Both the position numbers and the translations under genes were made by a program. Positions 1-12,494 of a DNA stretch of 64,000 bases are shown here, piece after piece (positions within the stretch are counted from its first letter, which is position 1; the number at the start of each line of letters is the position of its first letter). The stretch comes from Mycobacterium shigaense (lineage in GTDB: Bacteria > Actinomycetota > Actinomycetes > Mycobacteriales > Mycobacteriaceae). The stretch covers positions 1,550,001 through 1,614,000 of the forward strand of contig NZ_AP018164.1 in the NCBI RefSeq assembly GCF_002356315.1. Direction: 5' to 3'. The notes beneath the pieces were generated by a model. It saw only the letters and a list, made by a program, of their open reading frames with translations. It searched no databases and was not told where the DNA came from.

Positions 1-1505
1 CCCGGGCCGGGGTGGGTGCATTGGCCACACAGGTAGAGCCCGTCGACCGGCGTGGCGAACTTGTCGGCCCCCTCCACGACACGGCCGGTCCACAGCTGGT
101 TGGGCTGCAGCAGCCCATGCGAGTAGTCGCCGGCGTGCGCGCTGAAGGTGCTGCCGAAGTAGCGGTTGGAGAACACCACCCGGTTGGTGACGGAGTCGGC
201 GAAGCCCGGCGCATACGTGTCGAAGATCTGCACGCAGGTGTCGGCGTACTGCTCCTTCCAGCTCCGGTTTTCGTCGGCATCGAGTCCGGTGGGGAAGTAG
301 GGCGTGAAAATCGTTGCGCTGTGCTTGCCTTCGGGCGCCAGCGACGAGTCAACCATGCTGGGGATGTACAGATACGTGGGCGGGGCGTCGGGCAGCTGGC
401 CTTTGCGGTATTGCTCCCAGGCGTCGCTGATGTATTCCGGCGACGGCGCATACGCGACCGTCGGACACCAGTGGCCGTTGTCGTGCATGTAGGGCTGCAG
501 CCGCTCGATCCATTGCGGTGCTTGGTCGATGGTGAGATGGGCCTGGATGTAGCCGAGGTTGAAGTTGATCTCTTTGATCTTGCGGATGTAGTCGGGCGGA
601 AAGTGCTGCGCGCCGGCCAGATTGACGAACGTGGTGTACGGGTCGAGTGAGGACAGCACCGCGTCGGCGGAAATCGTTGTGCCGTAGCGCAATTGGACTC
701 CGGTGGCGCGCCCGCCCTCGACCAGGATCTCCTTCACATGCTGCTTTAGCTGCACCTGCGCGCCGAGCGACTCGGCACGCCGGCACAGCGCAGTGCTTAG
801 CGAGCCGATTCCGCCGCGCGGCATGATGTATTCGACATTGCCGCCGCCGATCAGGTAGTGGTACAGCGTGGACGCATTCGAGCCCGGCGTCCAGGGGCCC
901 CCGTCGAACGCGTCGATCGACATCGCGGCCAGTGAGCCCTGGATGCAGCGGCCCTGGTCCGGCGCCAGGAAACGCCGGACCGTGTCCATCGTGCTGCCGT
1001 ACCACATCTGGGCGAAGTCGTGGCGATCCTCGGGCGTGGGCTGCGAGGCGATCACCTCGATGATGTCCAGCGGGGGCCCGAACGCCGAGTCGACGAAATA
1101 GGGTGCGAACCGGCCGATGTGGGCGAACAATCCGCCCAGGGCCGTCGCGACGTCGGCTCCGTGGTCCTCGAGCAGATGGCGCCCCATCCGCTCGAGGTCG
1201 TTGTACATCACGAAGGGGGCGTCCTGCGCGTCGCCGAAGGTGCACGTCGAGGTCCACTGATCCATCAGCTCGAAGCCCCACTTGGTGAGCTCCAGGCGCT
1301 CGGTCATCTCCTGGCGCCAGATCAGCACCGCCCACGCGCCGACGCTGTGCTTGTACCTGTCGAACAGTTCGCGGGTGGCGGCCATACCCCCGAGGAAGTG
1401 CGCGCGTTCCAGCACCAGCACCTTTGCGCCGCCCTTGGCCAGCACGTTCGCGGCGACCAAGCCATTGTGACCTGCTCCGATGACGATTGCGTCGTAGTCC
1501 GACAT
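1..1505 (-). CDS. FAD-dependent oxidoreductase, phytoene-desaturase-like (3' end outside window)
   Basis: The frame opens at an ATG at 1505 and stays open to the left edge, so the C-terminus is missing. The N-terminus has a dinucleotide-binding GxGxxG fold (IVIGAGHNGLVAA, about residues 7-19) followed by VLERAHFLGG, and the last visible residues contain the FAD-contacting PVDGLYLCGQCTHPGPG segment. This places it in the COG1233/PYROXD2-type NAD(P)/FAD oxidoreductases, related to carotenoid desaturases. The substrate is unknown. It is not in the crt operon, which lies 33 kb away, so a carotenoid role is not implied. It is divergent from the TetR gene at 1598, with a palindromic site between them, so it is the likely target of that regulator. 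Confidence 0.85.
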   Translation of the reverse strand, partial: MSDYDAIVIGAGHNGLVAANVLAKGGAKVLVLERAHFLGGMAATRELFDRYKHSVGAWAVLIWRQEMTERLELTKWGFELMDQWTSTCTFGDAQDAPFVMYNDLERMGRHLLEDHGADVATALGGLFAHIGRFAPYFVDSAFGPPLDIIEVIASQPTPEDRHDFAQMWYGSTMDTVRRFLAPDQGRCIQGSLAAMSIDAFDGGPWTPGSNASTLYHYLIGGGNVEYIMPRGGIGSLSTALCRRAESLGAQVQLKQHVKEILVEGGRATGVQLRYGTTISADAVLSSLDPYTTFVNLAGAQHFPPDYIRKIKEINFNLGYIQAHLTIDQAPQWIERLQPYMHDNGHWCPTVAYAPSPEYISDAWEQYRKGQLPDAPPTYLYIPSMVDSSLAPEGKHSATIFTPYFPTGLDADENRSWKEQYADTCVQIFDTYAPGFADSVTNRVVFSNRYFGSTFSAHAGDYSHGLLQPNQLWTGRVVEGADKFATPVDGLYLCGQCTHPGP

Positions 1506-1540
1506 GCTGACTCCTCGCGGTATGATCCGGGACTCAACGC

Positions 1541-1582
1541 ACAATGTCACACCTGACATATTTGCGTCAATGCTGACATTTG
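1541..1582. promoter_or_regulatory. Palindromic operator between FAD oxidoreductase and TetR gene
   Basis: The intergenic DNA contains TGTCA (1545-1549), a 4-base spacer and TGACA (1554-1558), which is a perfect 5-bp inverted repeat. A third half-site, TGACA, lies at 1574-1578. Position and symmetry fit autoregulation plus control of the divergent oxidoreductase by the adjacent TetR protein. This is inferred from symmetry and context only. Confidence 0.5.
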
Positions 1583-1597
1583 GTGTCTGCTTAGGGC

Positions 1598-2200
1598 GTG
1601 GAATCTCGTAGTCAACGGACGCGGCAGGCGCTGATACAGGCGGCGATGAAACGCTTCGTCGCCGATGGCGTGCACCAGACCAGCGTGTCCGACATCGCCG
1701 CGGACGTCGGGGTGACCGAGCGGACGTTCTACCGCCACTTCCCGTCCAAGCACGCGGTCATCTTCGCCGACTACGACATCGGCTTCGAGTGGTTCGCCCG
1801 CGCGCTCGCGTTGCGCCCGCACGGCGAACCCATCACCGCGTCGGTGCGAAAAGCCGTGGACGCCTTTCCTTTCGACTTTGCGATGGTTCGTGAGGCGGCA
1901 ACGATCCGGTCGCGCGATCTCGACCAGGACATCATCACCACGCACATCCGGCGGATGCGCGATCAGGTGGCCGACGAGATCAGCCGCTTCATCCACGAGC
2001 GCTCCAAGCCCACCGCCGACGGGGCGATGATCGCCGACATCGCGGCGCACAGCCTGGCGACCGCGGTGTTCGCCTCGCTGGAAACTTGGATGAGCAAGGG
2101 CGGACACGACATCGACGAACTGAGCCGCCTCACCGACATCGCGCTGCGCACGCTGGAGGACGGCCTTACGTCGACGCTGCGGCACGCCGGGCTCGACTAG
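1598..2200 (+). CDS. TetR/AcrR family transcriptional regulator
   Basis: A 200-aa protein from a GTG start. Residues about 7-55 form the TetR DNA-binding domain: a helix beginning RQALIQAAMKRF, then the HTH with VSDIAADVGVTERTFYRHFPSK. The rest is a divergent ligand-binding domain with no family signature that I recognise. The gene diverges from the FAD oxidoreductase ending at the window edge, with a TGTCA/TGACA palindrome between them. The most likely role is repression of that oxidoreductase and of itself. The zinc alcohol dehydrogenase starts 70 bases downstream on the same strand and could be co-transcribed. Confidence 0.88.
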   Translation: MESRSQRTRQALIQAAMKRFVADGVHQTSVSDIAADVGVTERTFYRHFPSKHAVIFADYDIGFEWFARALALRPHGEPITASVRKAVDAFPFDFAMVREAATIRSRDLDQDIITTHIRRMRDQVADEISRFIHERSKPTADGAMIADIAAHSLATAVFASLETWMSKGGHDIDELSRLTDIALRTLEDGLTSTLRHAGLD

Positions 2201-2270
2201 CCAGCTCAGGATTGAATTCGGCGTCACGGGGTACCCCGTCCCGAATCTGTCTTCTTGGGGGAGGGTGGCG

Positions 2271-3413
2271 ATGCGGGCTGTGGTGTACAACGGGGAGCGG
2301 GATGTCTCTATCGAAGACGTCCCCGACCCGTTCATTGAGCGGCCCACCGACGTCATCGTCAAGATCACCGCATCGACCATCTGCGGCCCCGACCTGCACA
2401 TGTACGAGGGCCGGACGGACCTGAAACCGGGAACGGTGATGGGCCACGAAAACCTCGGCGAGGTCGTCGAAGTCGGCCCCGCGGTCCGCAAACTCCGCCC
2501 CGGCGACCGGGTGTGCCTGCCCATCAATGTCAGCTGCGGGTTTTGCAAGAACTGTGCGGACGGCGCGACCGGCTTCTGCCGCACGGTGAATCCGCCGGCG
2601 GCGGGGGGTACCTACGGATACCCGAACATGGGGCCCTATAGCGGCGGACAGGCCGAGTACCTGCGCGTGCCGTTCGCGGACTTCAACGCGCTCAAGCTGC
2701 CCGAAGACAGCGTCGACAAGGAAAACGACTACGTGATGCTCGCCGCGGTCTTTCCCACCGGCTGGCACGGGACCCAACTCGCGCAGATGGAGCCCGGCGA
2801 TCGCGTCGCGGTCTACGGCGCGGGACCGATCGGCATCATGGCCGCCTACTCCTCGTTGATCCAAGGTGCGACACAGGTTTTCGTCATCGACTACAACACC
2901 GAGCGGCTGGCCTTGGCGGAAAAGTTCGGCGCCATCGGCATCGATGCGGGTCGGATCGACGCCGTGGAGCACATCAAGGACCTCACCGGCGGCGAAGGAG
3001 TGGACCGCGGCGTCGAGGCCGTCGGTTACCGGGCGCTCGATCCCAGCGGCAGTGAGCAGTCGAGCCTGACGATCAATGCGCTCATCGATGTCGTTCGCCC
3101 GACCGGTGGCATCGGTGTGGTCGGCAGCTTCATCCCGCAAGACCCCGGCGTCGCAGACGAATTGGCGAAGCAGGGTCGGGTGGTCTTCGATTTCGGGACG
3201 TTCTTCTTGAAGGGGCAGACCATGGCGGCCGGCCAGGCCGACGTCAGGACCTACAGCCGGTATCTGCGTGACCTCATCCACGAAAACAAGGCGACGCCGT
3301 CGCGGCTGGTGTCACACAACCTGGGGCTCGCTGAGGCGCCGGACGCCTACCGGCATTGCGGCAATCGCGACCCGGCCTGGACGACAGTCGTGCTCAATCC
3401 CGACCGGGGCTGA
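2271..3413 (+). CDS. Zinc-dependent alcohol dehydrogenase, glutathione-independent formaldehyde dehydrogenase type
   Basis: A 380-aa medium-chain dehydrogenase/reductase. The catalytic-zinc region reads STICGPDLHMYEG...GHENLG, the structural-zinc cysteines fall in CGFCKNCADGATGFC, and the NAD fold contains VYGAGPIGIMAA. The long C-terminal insertion and overall length fit the Pseudomonas formaldehyde dehydrogenase FdhA group. It would oxidise formaldehyde or related aldehydes and alcohols with NAD, but the substrate is not provable here. The ATG at 2271 is preferred to the GTG at 2265 because GGGGAGG (2257-2263) then lies at normal spacing. The family is certain, the substrate is not. Confidence 0.85.
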   Translation: MRAVVYNGERDVSIEDVPDPFIERPTDVIVKITASTICGPDLHMYEGRTDLKPGTVMGHENLGEVVEVGPAVRKLRPGDRVCLPINVSCGFCKNCADGATGFCRTVNPPAAGGTYGYPNMGPYSGGQAEYLRVPFADFNALKLPEDSVDKENDYVMLAAVFPTGWHGTQLAQMEPGDRVAVYGAGPIGIMAAYSSLIQGATQVFVIDYNTERLALAEKFGAIGIDAGRIDAVEHIKDLTGGEGVDRGVEAVGYRALDPSGSEQSSLTINALIDVVRPTGGIGVVGSFIPQDPGVADELAKQGRVVFDFGTFFLKGQTMAAGQADVRTYSRYLRDLIHENKATPSRLVSHNLGLAEAPDAYRHCGNRDPAWTTVVLNPDRG

Positions 3414-3471
3414 CCCTCGTTCGGCCCGTTGATCCGGAATCCGGCCTAATCTGGAGTTCGCGACACGTAAA

Positions 3472-3519
3472 ACACAACTTCTTGTGTTGCCCCGGGTTGT
3501 CGTACCCCAGGGGTAGTGT
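3472..3519 (+). promoter_or_regulatory. Paired NrdR-like boxes and -10 upstream of nrdF
   Basis: Box 1 (3472-3487, ACACAACTTCTTGTGT) fits the NrdR box pattern well, with perfect outer ACAC/GTGT arms. Box 2 (3504-3519) is weaker and keeps the TAGTGT half. Their starts are 32 bp apart, about three helical turns, which is the usual spacing of NrdR box pairs. TAGTGT at 3514-3519 could also serve as a -10 (TAnnnT), so bound NrdR would block the promoter. NrdR is the ATP/dATP-sensing repressor of ribonucleotide reductase genes. Confidence 0.65.
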
Positions 3520-3557
3520 CTGGAGCCTGATGTCCCTCCGGCAAAAACAGTGTGTGA

Positions 3558-4544
<987 letters not shown>

Positions 4545-4573
4545 GCGGCAGGCCGCGATCCCGCTGGGGCAGG

Positions 4574-5071
4574 ATGGGCGGGATGAGTGGTGACGATCCG
4601 GTGGGCGCGGCGGACTTCCGTCGTGCATTGGCGCTGATTCAGCACGGCGAGCGCGGCGACGTCGCGAGCATGCGCGTCGTCCTCGACGACGAAGTCATTC
4701 CGCTCGACCGGCTTGCACAGCTGATCCGCGCTACCGTGTCGATCCTGTGGCAACTGGCGTCGCAATTGTGCGAAGCGGACGAGCTCGCGGAGATCGGCGC
4801 CATGCTGACCGTGGCGGCCACCGTCGACGAGATCGAACTCGACGACGACAACCGGCTGGTGGCGCGGATCGCCATGGCTCAGCATTCCGAAGATCTCGAC
4901 GCCGAGAATGAGGTGCTCCGCGACGCCGCCGCGACGCCCGATGGCCTGGTGCGCCTCGCGCTCACCACCGCCGGCGTCGTCTCGGCGATGTTGCCCCAAC
5001 TGCGTACCGCCGTCGGCCGGCAGTTGCTCAACAACCTGGCGATGGACGCCCTGCGTGCGGAGCACAGTTAG
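4574..5071 (+). CDS. Hypothetical protein
   Basis: A 165-aa acidic, leucine/alanine-rich protein, 30 bases downstream of nrdF on the same strand. I do not recognise the family. It is predicted mostly helical, without signal peptide, membrane segment or cysteine motif. A central stretch rich in Glu/Asp and isoleucine (TVDEIELDDDNRL) is followed by amphipathic helices. Translation could start at the ATG at 4574 or at the in-frame ATG at 4583. Codon use matches neighbouring genes, which supports it being real. A strong hairpin (5132-5168) follows and may end the nrdF transcript. Confidence 0.6.
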   Translation: MGGMSGDDPVGAADFRRALALIQHGERGDVASMRVVLDDEVIPLDRLAQLIRATVSILWQLASQLCEADELAEIGAMLTVAATVDEIELDDDNRLVARIAMAQHSEDLDAENEVLRDAAATPDGLVRLALTTAGVVSAMLPQLRTAVGRQLLNNLAMDALRAEHS

Positions 5072-5131
5072 CGGATTTGTTCGGGTGTCGTGCGTGATAA
5101 ACCGCGACATGCGGGGAACCCGTCTGCCTAC

Positions 5132-5168
5132 CGGGCCGGGGGCGTCTCTGAGGGGTGCTCCCGGCCCG
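5132..5168 (+). terminator. Probable intrinsic terminator hairpin
   Basis: CGGGCCGGG (5132-5140) pairs perfectly with CCCGGCCCG (5160-5168) around a 19-base loop. There is no U-tract, which is common for mycobacterial terminators. It separates the nrdF/hypothetical unit from the DUF3349 gene, whose own -10-like TACGCT lies just after it at 5176-5181. Confidence 0.45.
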
Positions 5169-5222
5169 ACCCGGGTACGCTGACCCCGCAGCTTGGTTCA
5201 CACTGACAAAGGGGTACCAAGA

Positions 5223-5516
5223 ATGAGTCTCAGCGATGTCGCGGCCCGGGTACTGGCATTCATCCACGCCGGCTATCCGGAGGGCGTCCCGCCGACCGAT
5301 TACTACCCGCTGCTGGCGTTGCTCCGGCATCGGCTGACCGAGGACGAGGTGTCGGCGATCGCCGCTCAGCTGGCGCCGGGCGACAACTCGAGGGTCGAGA
5401 CCGGCGAGATACGCACGGCCATCACGCAGCTGACCGACCAAGTGCCGTCCGCCGAAGATCTCGACCGAGTGCGGGCCCGGCTGGAGAGTGCGGGCTGGGC
5501 GGCCGACGCCGTCTAG
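5223..5516 (+). CDS. DUF3349 family protein, copy A
   Basis: A 97-aa small soluble protein of the mycobacterial DUF3349 family, whose function is unknown. The family hallmark is near the N-terminus: VLAFIHAGYPEGVPPTDYYP, followed by LLALLRHRLTEDEV. The C-terminal half forms two further helices (IRTAITQLTDQVPSAEDLDRV). The ATG at 5223 is chosen over an upstream GTG because AAAGGGG lies at good spacing and a -10-like TACGCT sits at 5176. It is the first of three paralogues in 1.7 kb. The other two are at 6123 and 6542. Confidence 0.85.
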   Translation: MSLSDVAARVLAFIHAGYPEGVPPTDYYPLLALLRHRLTEDEVSAIAAQLAPGDNSRVETGEIRTAITQLTDQVPSAEDLDRVRARLESAGWAADAV

Positions 5517-5545
5517 TCCACGAAAGGCGTAGGGCTACTTGGCTT

Positions 5546-6032
5546 TCAAGCAGTACGGGACTCGCCCGTCGTTTGGAAGAGGATCCGCGGACCCACCGAG
5601 TGGTCGGCGAAACGCTTGTAGTGGCGGCTCAGCAACGTGGTGTCGACCGCGACGGGCACGGTGTGGGGGCACCGCTTGTCCAACACCACCGAGAACAGCA
5701 GGCCGTGTAACTCGTCCATCGCGTCGCCGTACGCTAGTTGGCTGGCAGGGCGCGGATTTCCGGACAGCACAACGTCTTTGGCGTTGCGGCTGAGATCCAC
5801 TGCGATGCGGCCCATTTCGGCGAAGTAGCCATTGACGTCGGCTCGGAACCGCGGGGCTCGGGGTGCCGGCAAGCTCGGCGACGTGCCGGGCCAGCGCGCC
5901 CATCTCGCCGACGTCGGCGACATTCTGCATGCTCGCCAGCACCGCCCGCAGATCGATCGCGACGGGGGCGCTCCATCATGTCCGCGACAGCGCGGGCCAG
6001 CGCGTCGAGCTGGTGGTGGACGCCGTGCGCAC
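5546..6032 (-). pseudogene. Degenerate phoU/phoY-like gene
   Basis: Reading the minus strand from about 6032 gives pieces of a phosphate-signalling PhoU protein in different frames. First comes an N-terminal HHQLDALARAVADM, then after a jump APVAIDLRAVLASMQNVADV with ALARHVAEL, then in another frame YFAEMGRIAVDLSRNAKDVV and the C-terminal RHYKRFADHSVG...TGES. Roughly 50 codons between the first two blocks are gone and at least two frameshifts remain. PhoU proteins normally have about 215 residues and act with the Pst transporter and a sensor kinase. This copy cannot make one. It sits between DUF3349 copies A and B and has no pst genes nearby. Confidence 0.8.
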
Positions 6033-6122
6033 GGGAGTCAACGCTAGACCGCTGCGACAGGCGCCGGCAGGCAACGCGCGGGTAAGTTGAGCCGAACGGC
6101 AGGAATCAAAATGGGGTGTCAG

Positions 6123-6431
6123 GTGCAGCTCAGCGAGTTGGTGGTCAGGTTCGTGGCTTTCATTCGCGCCGGGTACCCGCAGGGCGTGCCGCAAACCGAC
6201 TACATCCCGCTTGTCGCGCTGCTGCGCCGCCGGCTCACCGACGAGGAGATCGCGGCCGTGGCCAGCCAGCTGGCGGCCGGAGGCGACCTGCGCGACTTCA
6301 CGATCGACATCGCCGACATCGGCGCGGCCATCACCCGGATCACCGATGAACTCCCGTCCCCGGCCGATATGGAACGCGTTCAGCGTCATTTGGCGGAGCT
6401 GGGCGGCTGGCCGGTGAGTACCGACGACTAG
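6123..6431 (+). CDS. DUF3349 family protein, copy B
   Basis: A 102-aa paralogue of copy A. The signature reads FVAFIRAGYPQGVPQTDYIP, then LVALLRRRLTDEEI, and the C-terminal helices (ITRITDELPSPADMERVQ) align with copy A throughout. The GTG at 6123 gives an N-terminus that aligns residue for residue with copy A. An ATG at 6111 is the alternative. Function is unknown. The phoU remnant on the other strand separates it from copy A, which suggests the tandem pair was once closer or that the remnant marks an insertion. Confidence 0.82.
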   Translation: MQLSELVVRFVAFIRAGYPQGVPQTDYIPLVALLRRRLTDEEIAAVASQLAAGGDLRDFTIDIADIGAAITRITDELPSPADMERVQRHLAELGGWPVSTDD

Positions 6432-6541
6432 CGGCGCGTCGCCCGGCGAATTGCCTGGTGAAGATGTTCAGGTCATGAACGGCGCATGAATAGTGGCGGT
6501 GCTCCGGAGCCAGGGTAAGCCCCTACCGCGAGACTGATGGG

Positions 6542-6955
6542 GTGTCGACTCACACTCACAAGCACACGAACTTCCTCCGCTCGGTGATCCGCTGGCTGGA
6601 CGTCGGCTACCCGCAAGGCGTTCCCGGGGCGGACCAGGTGCCGTTGTTCGCGCTATTGAGCAGCACACCACTGACCGAAGAGCAACTCCGCGAGGTGGTG
6701 GCCAACCTCAAGAAGACGCATCCGAATCCCGACGACCCGATCAACAAGGGCGAGATTTCGGACTTCATCTCCCAGGTCACTCATTACGACGCCGGGCGGG
6801 ACAACATCATTCGGGTGGCCGCGACGCTGGCCGCCGCCGGGTGGCCGCTGGCCGGGATCGACGTCAGCGAGGTGATTCCCGGTGACGAGCACGGGGAGGC
6901 CGCCGAAGGCATCTGCTGTCTGCACGACGTTTCGGAGACCGCCTCACAGGGTTGA
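6542..6955 (+). CDS. DUF3349 family protein, copy C (Rv3046c-like)
   Basis: A 137-aa protein from a GTG start with a His/Thr-rich N-terminus ([10 protein letters not shown]). The family signature follows: [22 protein letters not shown], seen here with the variant GYPQGVP core. It carries a C-terminal extension of about 25 residues containing two adjacent cysteines (GICCLHD) that the other copies lack, and it is more diverged from A and B than they are from each other. It resembles M. tuberculosis Rv3046c in position and N-terminus. Its last 12 bases overlap the 3' end of convergent adhC. Function is unknown. Confidence 0.82.
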   Translation: MSTHTHKHTNFLRSVIRWLDVGYPQGVPGADQVPLFALLSSTPLTEEQLREVVANLKKTHPNPDDPINKGEISDFISQVTHYDAGRDNIIRVAATLAAAGWPLAGIDVSEVIPGDEHGEAAEGICCLHDVSETASQG

Positions 6956-7984
6956 GATGTCGATGACGAAGCGGTAGCGGACGTCGCTGGCGAGCACCCG
7001 CTCGTACGCCTCGTTGACGTAGGCCGCTTCGATGACCTCGATTTCGGGGGTCACGTCGTGCTGGGCGCAGAAGTCCAGCATCTCTTGGGTTTCCGGGATC
7101 CCGCCGATGTTCGACCCGGACAGGCTGCGGCGCGCCAGCGCCAGCGGGAACGCCCCGATCTGCATGGGGTGCTCGGGGATGCCCAATTCGACGAGCGTGC
7201 CGTCGACGTCGAGCAGGCCCACGTAGTCGTCGAGCTTTAGGTTCGCCGAGACGGTGTTCAGGATGAGGTCGAAGCTGCTGCGCAACTCCTTGAAGGTCTC
7301 GCGTTCGGCGGTGGCGTAATAATGCTTGGCGCCCAAGCGAATTCCGTCTTCCATCTTCTTCAGCGATTGCGAAAGCACGGTCACCTCGGCGCCCATCGCC
7401 GCGCCGAGCTTCACGCCCATGTGCCCGAGGCCACCCAGGCCGATGATCGCCAGCCGGGTGCCCTCGCCGGCCTTCCAGTGCCGCAGCGGTGAGAACAGCG
7501 TGATGCCCGCGCACAGCAGCGGCGCCGCCTTGTCCAGCGGCAGCGAGTCGGGGATGCGCAGGACGAAGTTCTCGTCGACCACGATGGCCTGGCTATAGCC
7601 GCCCTGGGTGATGGTGCCGTCCTTGTCGACGGCGTTGTAGGTGAACGTCGCGCCGTTCTTGCAGTAGTTCTGCAGTCCAGCCTGGCAGCTGCTGCAGTGG
7701 CCGCAGGAATTCACCATGCAGCCGACGCCGACATGGTCGCCCGGCTGGTACTTGGTGACCTCGGAGCCGACGGCGCTCACCACGCCGGCGATCTCGTGGC
7801 CGACGACCAGCGGGTAGTTCGGCACGCCCCACTCGGCCTTGGCGGTGTGGATGTCGGAGTGGCAGATGCCGGCGAACTTGATGTCGATCGCCACGTCGTG
7901 CGGGCCGGGCTCGCGCCGCTCGATGGTGGTTTTGGTCAAGGGTCCGGTCGCCGAGGTGGCGGCGTAGGCCGAAACAGTGCTCAT
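6944..7984 (-). CDS. adhC: NADP-dependent alcohol dehydrogenase AdhC
   Basis: A 346-aa zinc-dependent medium-chain dehydrogenase of the cinnamyl-alcohol-dehydrogenase group, equal in length to M. tuberculosis AdhC (Rv3045). Catalytic zinc ligands lie in [16 protein letters not shown] and GHEIAG. The structural-zinc cysteines are in [18 protein letters not shown]. The cofactor fold has [13 protein letters not shown]. Family members reduce aldehydes to alcohols with NADPH in the cytoplasm. An SD-like GAGG sits just before the ATG at 7984. It lies directly downstream of fecB on the same strand, separated by 128 bases, as in M. tuberculosis. A short palindrome at 8023-8032 is in its upstream region. 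Confidence 0.95.
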   Translation of the reverse strand: MSTVSAYAATSATGPLTKTTIERREPGPHDVAIDIKFAGICHSDIHTAKAEWGVPNYPLVVGHEIAGVVSAVGSEVTKYQPGDHVGVGCMVNSCGHCSSCQAGLQNYCKNGATFTYNAVDKDGTITQGGYSQAIVVDENFVLRIPDSLPLDKAAPLLCAGITLFSPLRHWKAGEGTRLAIIGLGGLGHMGVKLGAAMGAEVTVLSQSLKKMEDGIRLGAKHYYATAERETFKELRSSFDLILNTVSANLKLDDYVGLLDVDGTLVELGIPEHPMQIGAFPLALARRSLSGSNIGGIPETQEMLDFCAQHDVTPEIEVIEAAYVNEAYERVLASDVRYRFVIDISTL

Positions 7985-8112
7985 CAGGAATTCCTCTTCA
8001 TGTCGAAACCGTCTTCAAAAAGCTTAGCTAAGGTAAGGTTCGGTGGCCAGTCGGCGGCGAGCAGCGCACATTTTCGAGCTTATGACCGTCTGCGCGCATC
8101 GGCGCTCTGGTG

Positions 8113-9249
8113 TCAGTTGATCGGGGCGTTCACCAGACGCAGGTCGTCCACGATGCCCCGGGCCGCGATCACGCCCTCACCCGACTGCCATATCTGGTCG
8201 TTGACTATGTAGACCCGGTTGTCGCGGTTGGCCGAGAGTTTGCGCCAGGGATCGCTGTCCAGCAGGACGGCGGCACGGTCGGCGGCGGCCGGTGAGGTGC
8301 ACGACAGGTAGACGACGTCGGCATCGGCCGCCGAAAGATCCGGCCCCTTCGCGAGATCTGAGTCGGTAGCCCCGATTTCGATGTACGGCTTGTCGGTGAA
8401 CCGCTGCGCGGCGGGCCGGTCGACGCCGACCGCGGACAGCACGCTGGCCGGAAAGTTGCCGGCGCCGTAGATCCGCAGGGTGGTGGGCGTCAGCTGCACG
8501 ATCGAGGCCTGGAAGTGTGCGGCATCGTGCGCGGTGCCGATCTGCGCTGCTCGCGCGGTGAAACCCTTGATCAGCCCCTCTACGGCATCGTCGCGTCCCG
8601 TGGCGGCGCCCAGGCCCCGCAGATTGTCCTCCCAGGCCGCCCCCGGCGGCCCAGTGAACACCGTCGGTGCGATGGCCGCCAGCTTGGGGTACAGCTTGGG
8701 CGTGAGGCCCTGCGAGCCCAGGATGAGATCGGGACGCGCCGCGGCGACCGCCTTCAGGTCGGGATTGCCGCGGGTGCCGACGCCGGGCAGGACGTGCACC
8801 GCGTTGCCCAGGTAGGTGGGCTGGCCCGGGGAGCCGTCGGGTATCGCGGCGGCGACGATGCGGGACTGCAGGCCCAGCGCGCACAGCCCGTCGAGCTGGT
8901 CACCGGAGAGCACCACGATCCGCTGCGCCTCGGCGGGAACCTCCACGGTGGCGGGGGTGACGCCCGCCGCGTTGCGGGCTTGTCGCATCGCGGGCCCCGG
9001 ATCGGCCGCGGCGGCGTCGCGGGCGCACGACTCGTCGGGCTTGCGGTCGTTGCCCAGCACCCCGGCCCCCGCGATCTGGGTGGTCGGCGTGACCAGCGAG
9101 TGGCCCGCGGACCCCTTCGGGGTGGGCTGTGACGACCCGCAACCGCTGCACACCACGGCGACGGCGGCGATCGCGGCGGCGGCCCTCAGGCGTCCCTCGG
9201 TGGGGCTGCTGCTGGGCCTCGGTGTGGGTCGCCTCCCGCCGGATTGCAC
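8113..9249 (-). CDS. fecB: Iron-siderophore/heme-binding lipoprotein FecB
   Basis: A periplasmic-binding-protein-like lipoprotein of the TroA/FecB superfamily. From the GTG at 9249 it has 378 residues. A basic, proline-rich N-terminus precedes a hydrophobic signal segment (AAAAIAAVAVV) and a lipobox-like CSGC, so the mature protein would be anchored at the outer face of the membrane. The mature part includes GVLGNDRKPDESCARDAAAADPG and IVVLSGDQLDGLCALGL, nearly identical to my recollection of M. tuberculosis FecB (Rv3044). FecB has been linked to siderophore/heme capture and to envelope permeability. An upstream GTG at 9327 is possible but would give an unusually long signal region. Confidence 0.93.
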   Translation of the reverse strand: MQSGGRRPTPRPSSSPTEGRLRAAAAIAAVAVVCSGCGSSQPTPKGSAGHSLVTPTTQIAGAGVLGNDRKPDESCARDAAAADPGPAMRQARNAAGVTPATVEVPAEAQRIVVLSGDQLDGLCALGLQSRIVAAAIPDGSPGQPTYLGNAVHVLPGVGTRGNPDLKAVAAARPDLILGSQGLTPKLYPKLAAIAPTVFTGPPGAAWEDNLRGLGAATGRDDAVEGLIKGFTARAAQIGTAHDAAHFQASIVQLTPTTLRIYGAGNFPASVLSAVGVDRPAAQRFTDKPYIEIGATDSDLAKGPDLSAADADVVYLSCTSPAAADRAAVLLDSDPWRKLSANRDNRVYIVNDQIWQSGEGVIAARGIVDDLRLVNAPIN

Positions 9250-9370
9250 GTGTCCGACGCTAACATCCGGCCAGCTGGGAACCGGTCTGCCGAGCCCGCC
9301 GCCCGCGCGCCGACAACGAATTACCACAGTTTGTAGGACCAGCCCTGCCCGCGCCCTGTCAGGGGGCTAA

Positions 9371-11176
<1,806 letters not shown>

Positions 11177-11186
11177 TGGCCCGTAG

Positions 11187-12437
<1,251 letters not shown>

Positions 12438-12485
12438 CGATGGCCGCATCCACCCGAGGACTGTCGCCGCGGCGCGATACGGCAC

Positions 12486-12491
12486 GATAAT
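12486..12491 (+). promoter_or_regulatory. Possible -10 for the ABC ATPase/Nudix/echA17 operon
   Basis: GATAAT ends only 3 bases before the GTG at 12495. The match to a -10 hexamer is good, but the gap is short, so either initiation is leaderless or this is coincidental. Confidence 0.25.
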
Positions 12492-12494
12492 CGC

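Noticed and set aside
349..1335. A 328-codon minus-strand frame inside the first gene
   Set aside because: It is out of frame with the FAD oxidoreductase, which is open from 1505 to the window edge and has clear FAD motifs. The shadow frame is Arg/Pro-rich without motifs.
8016..8040. Possible iron (IdeR) box near the palindrome CTTAGCTAAG upstream of adhC
   Set aside because: Only about 11 of 19 positions fit the IdeR consensus and the second half-site is poor. It also lies downstream of fecB, not in front of it.
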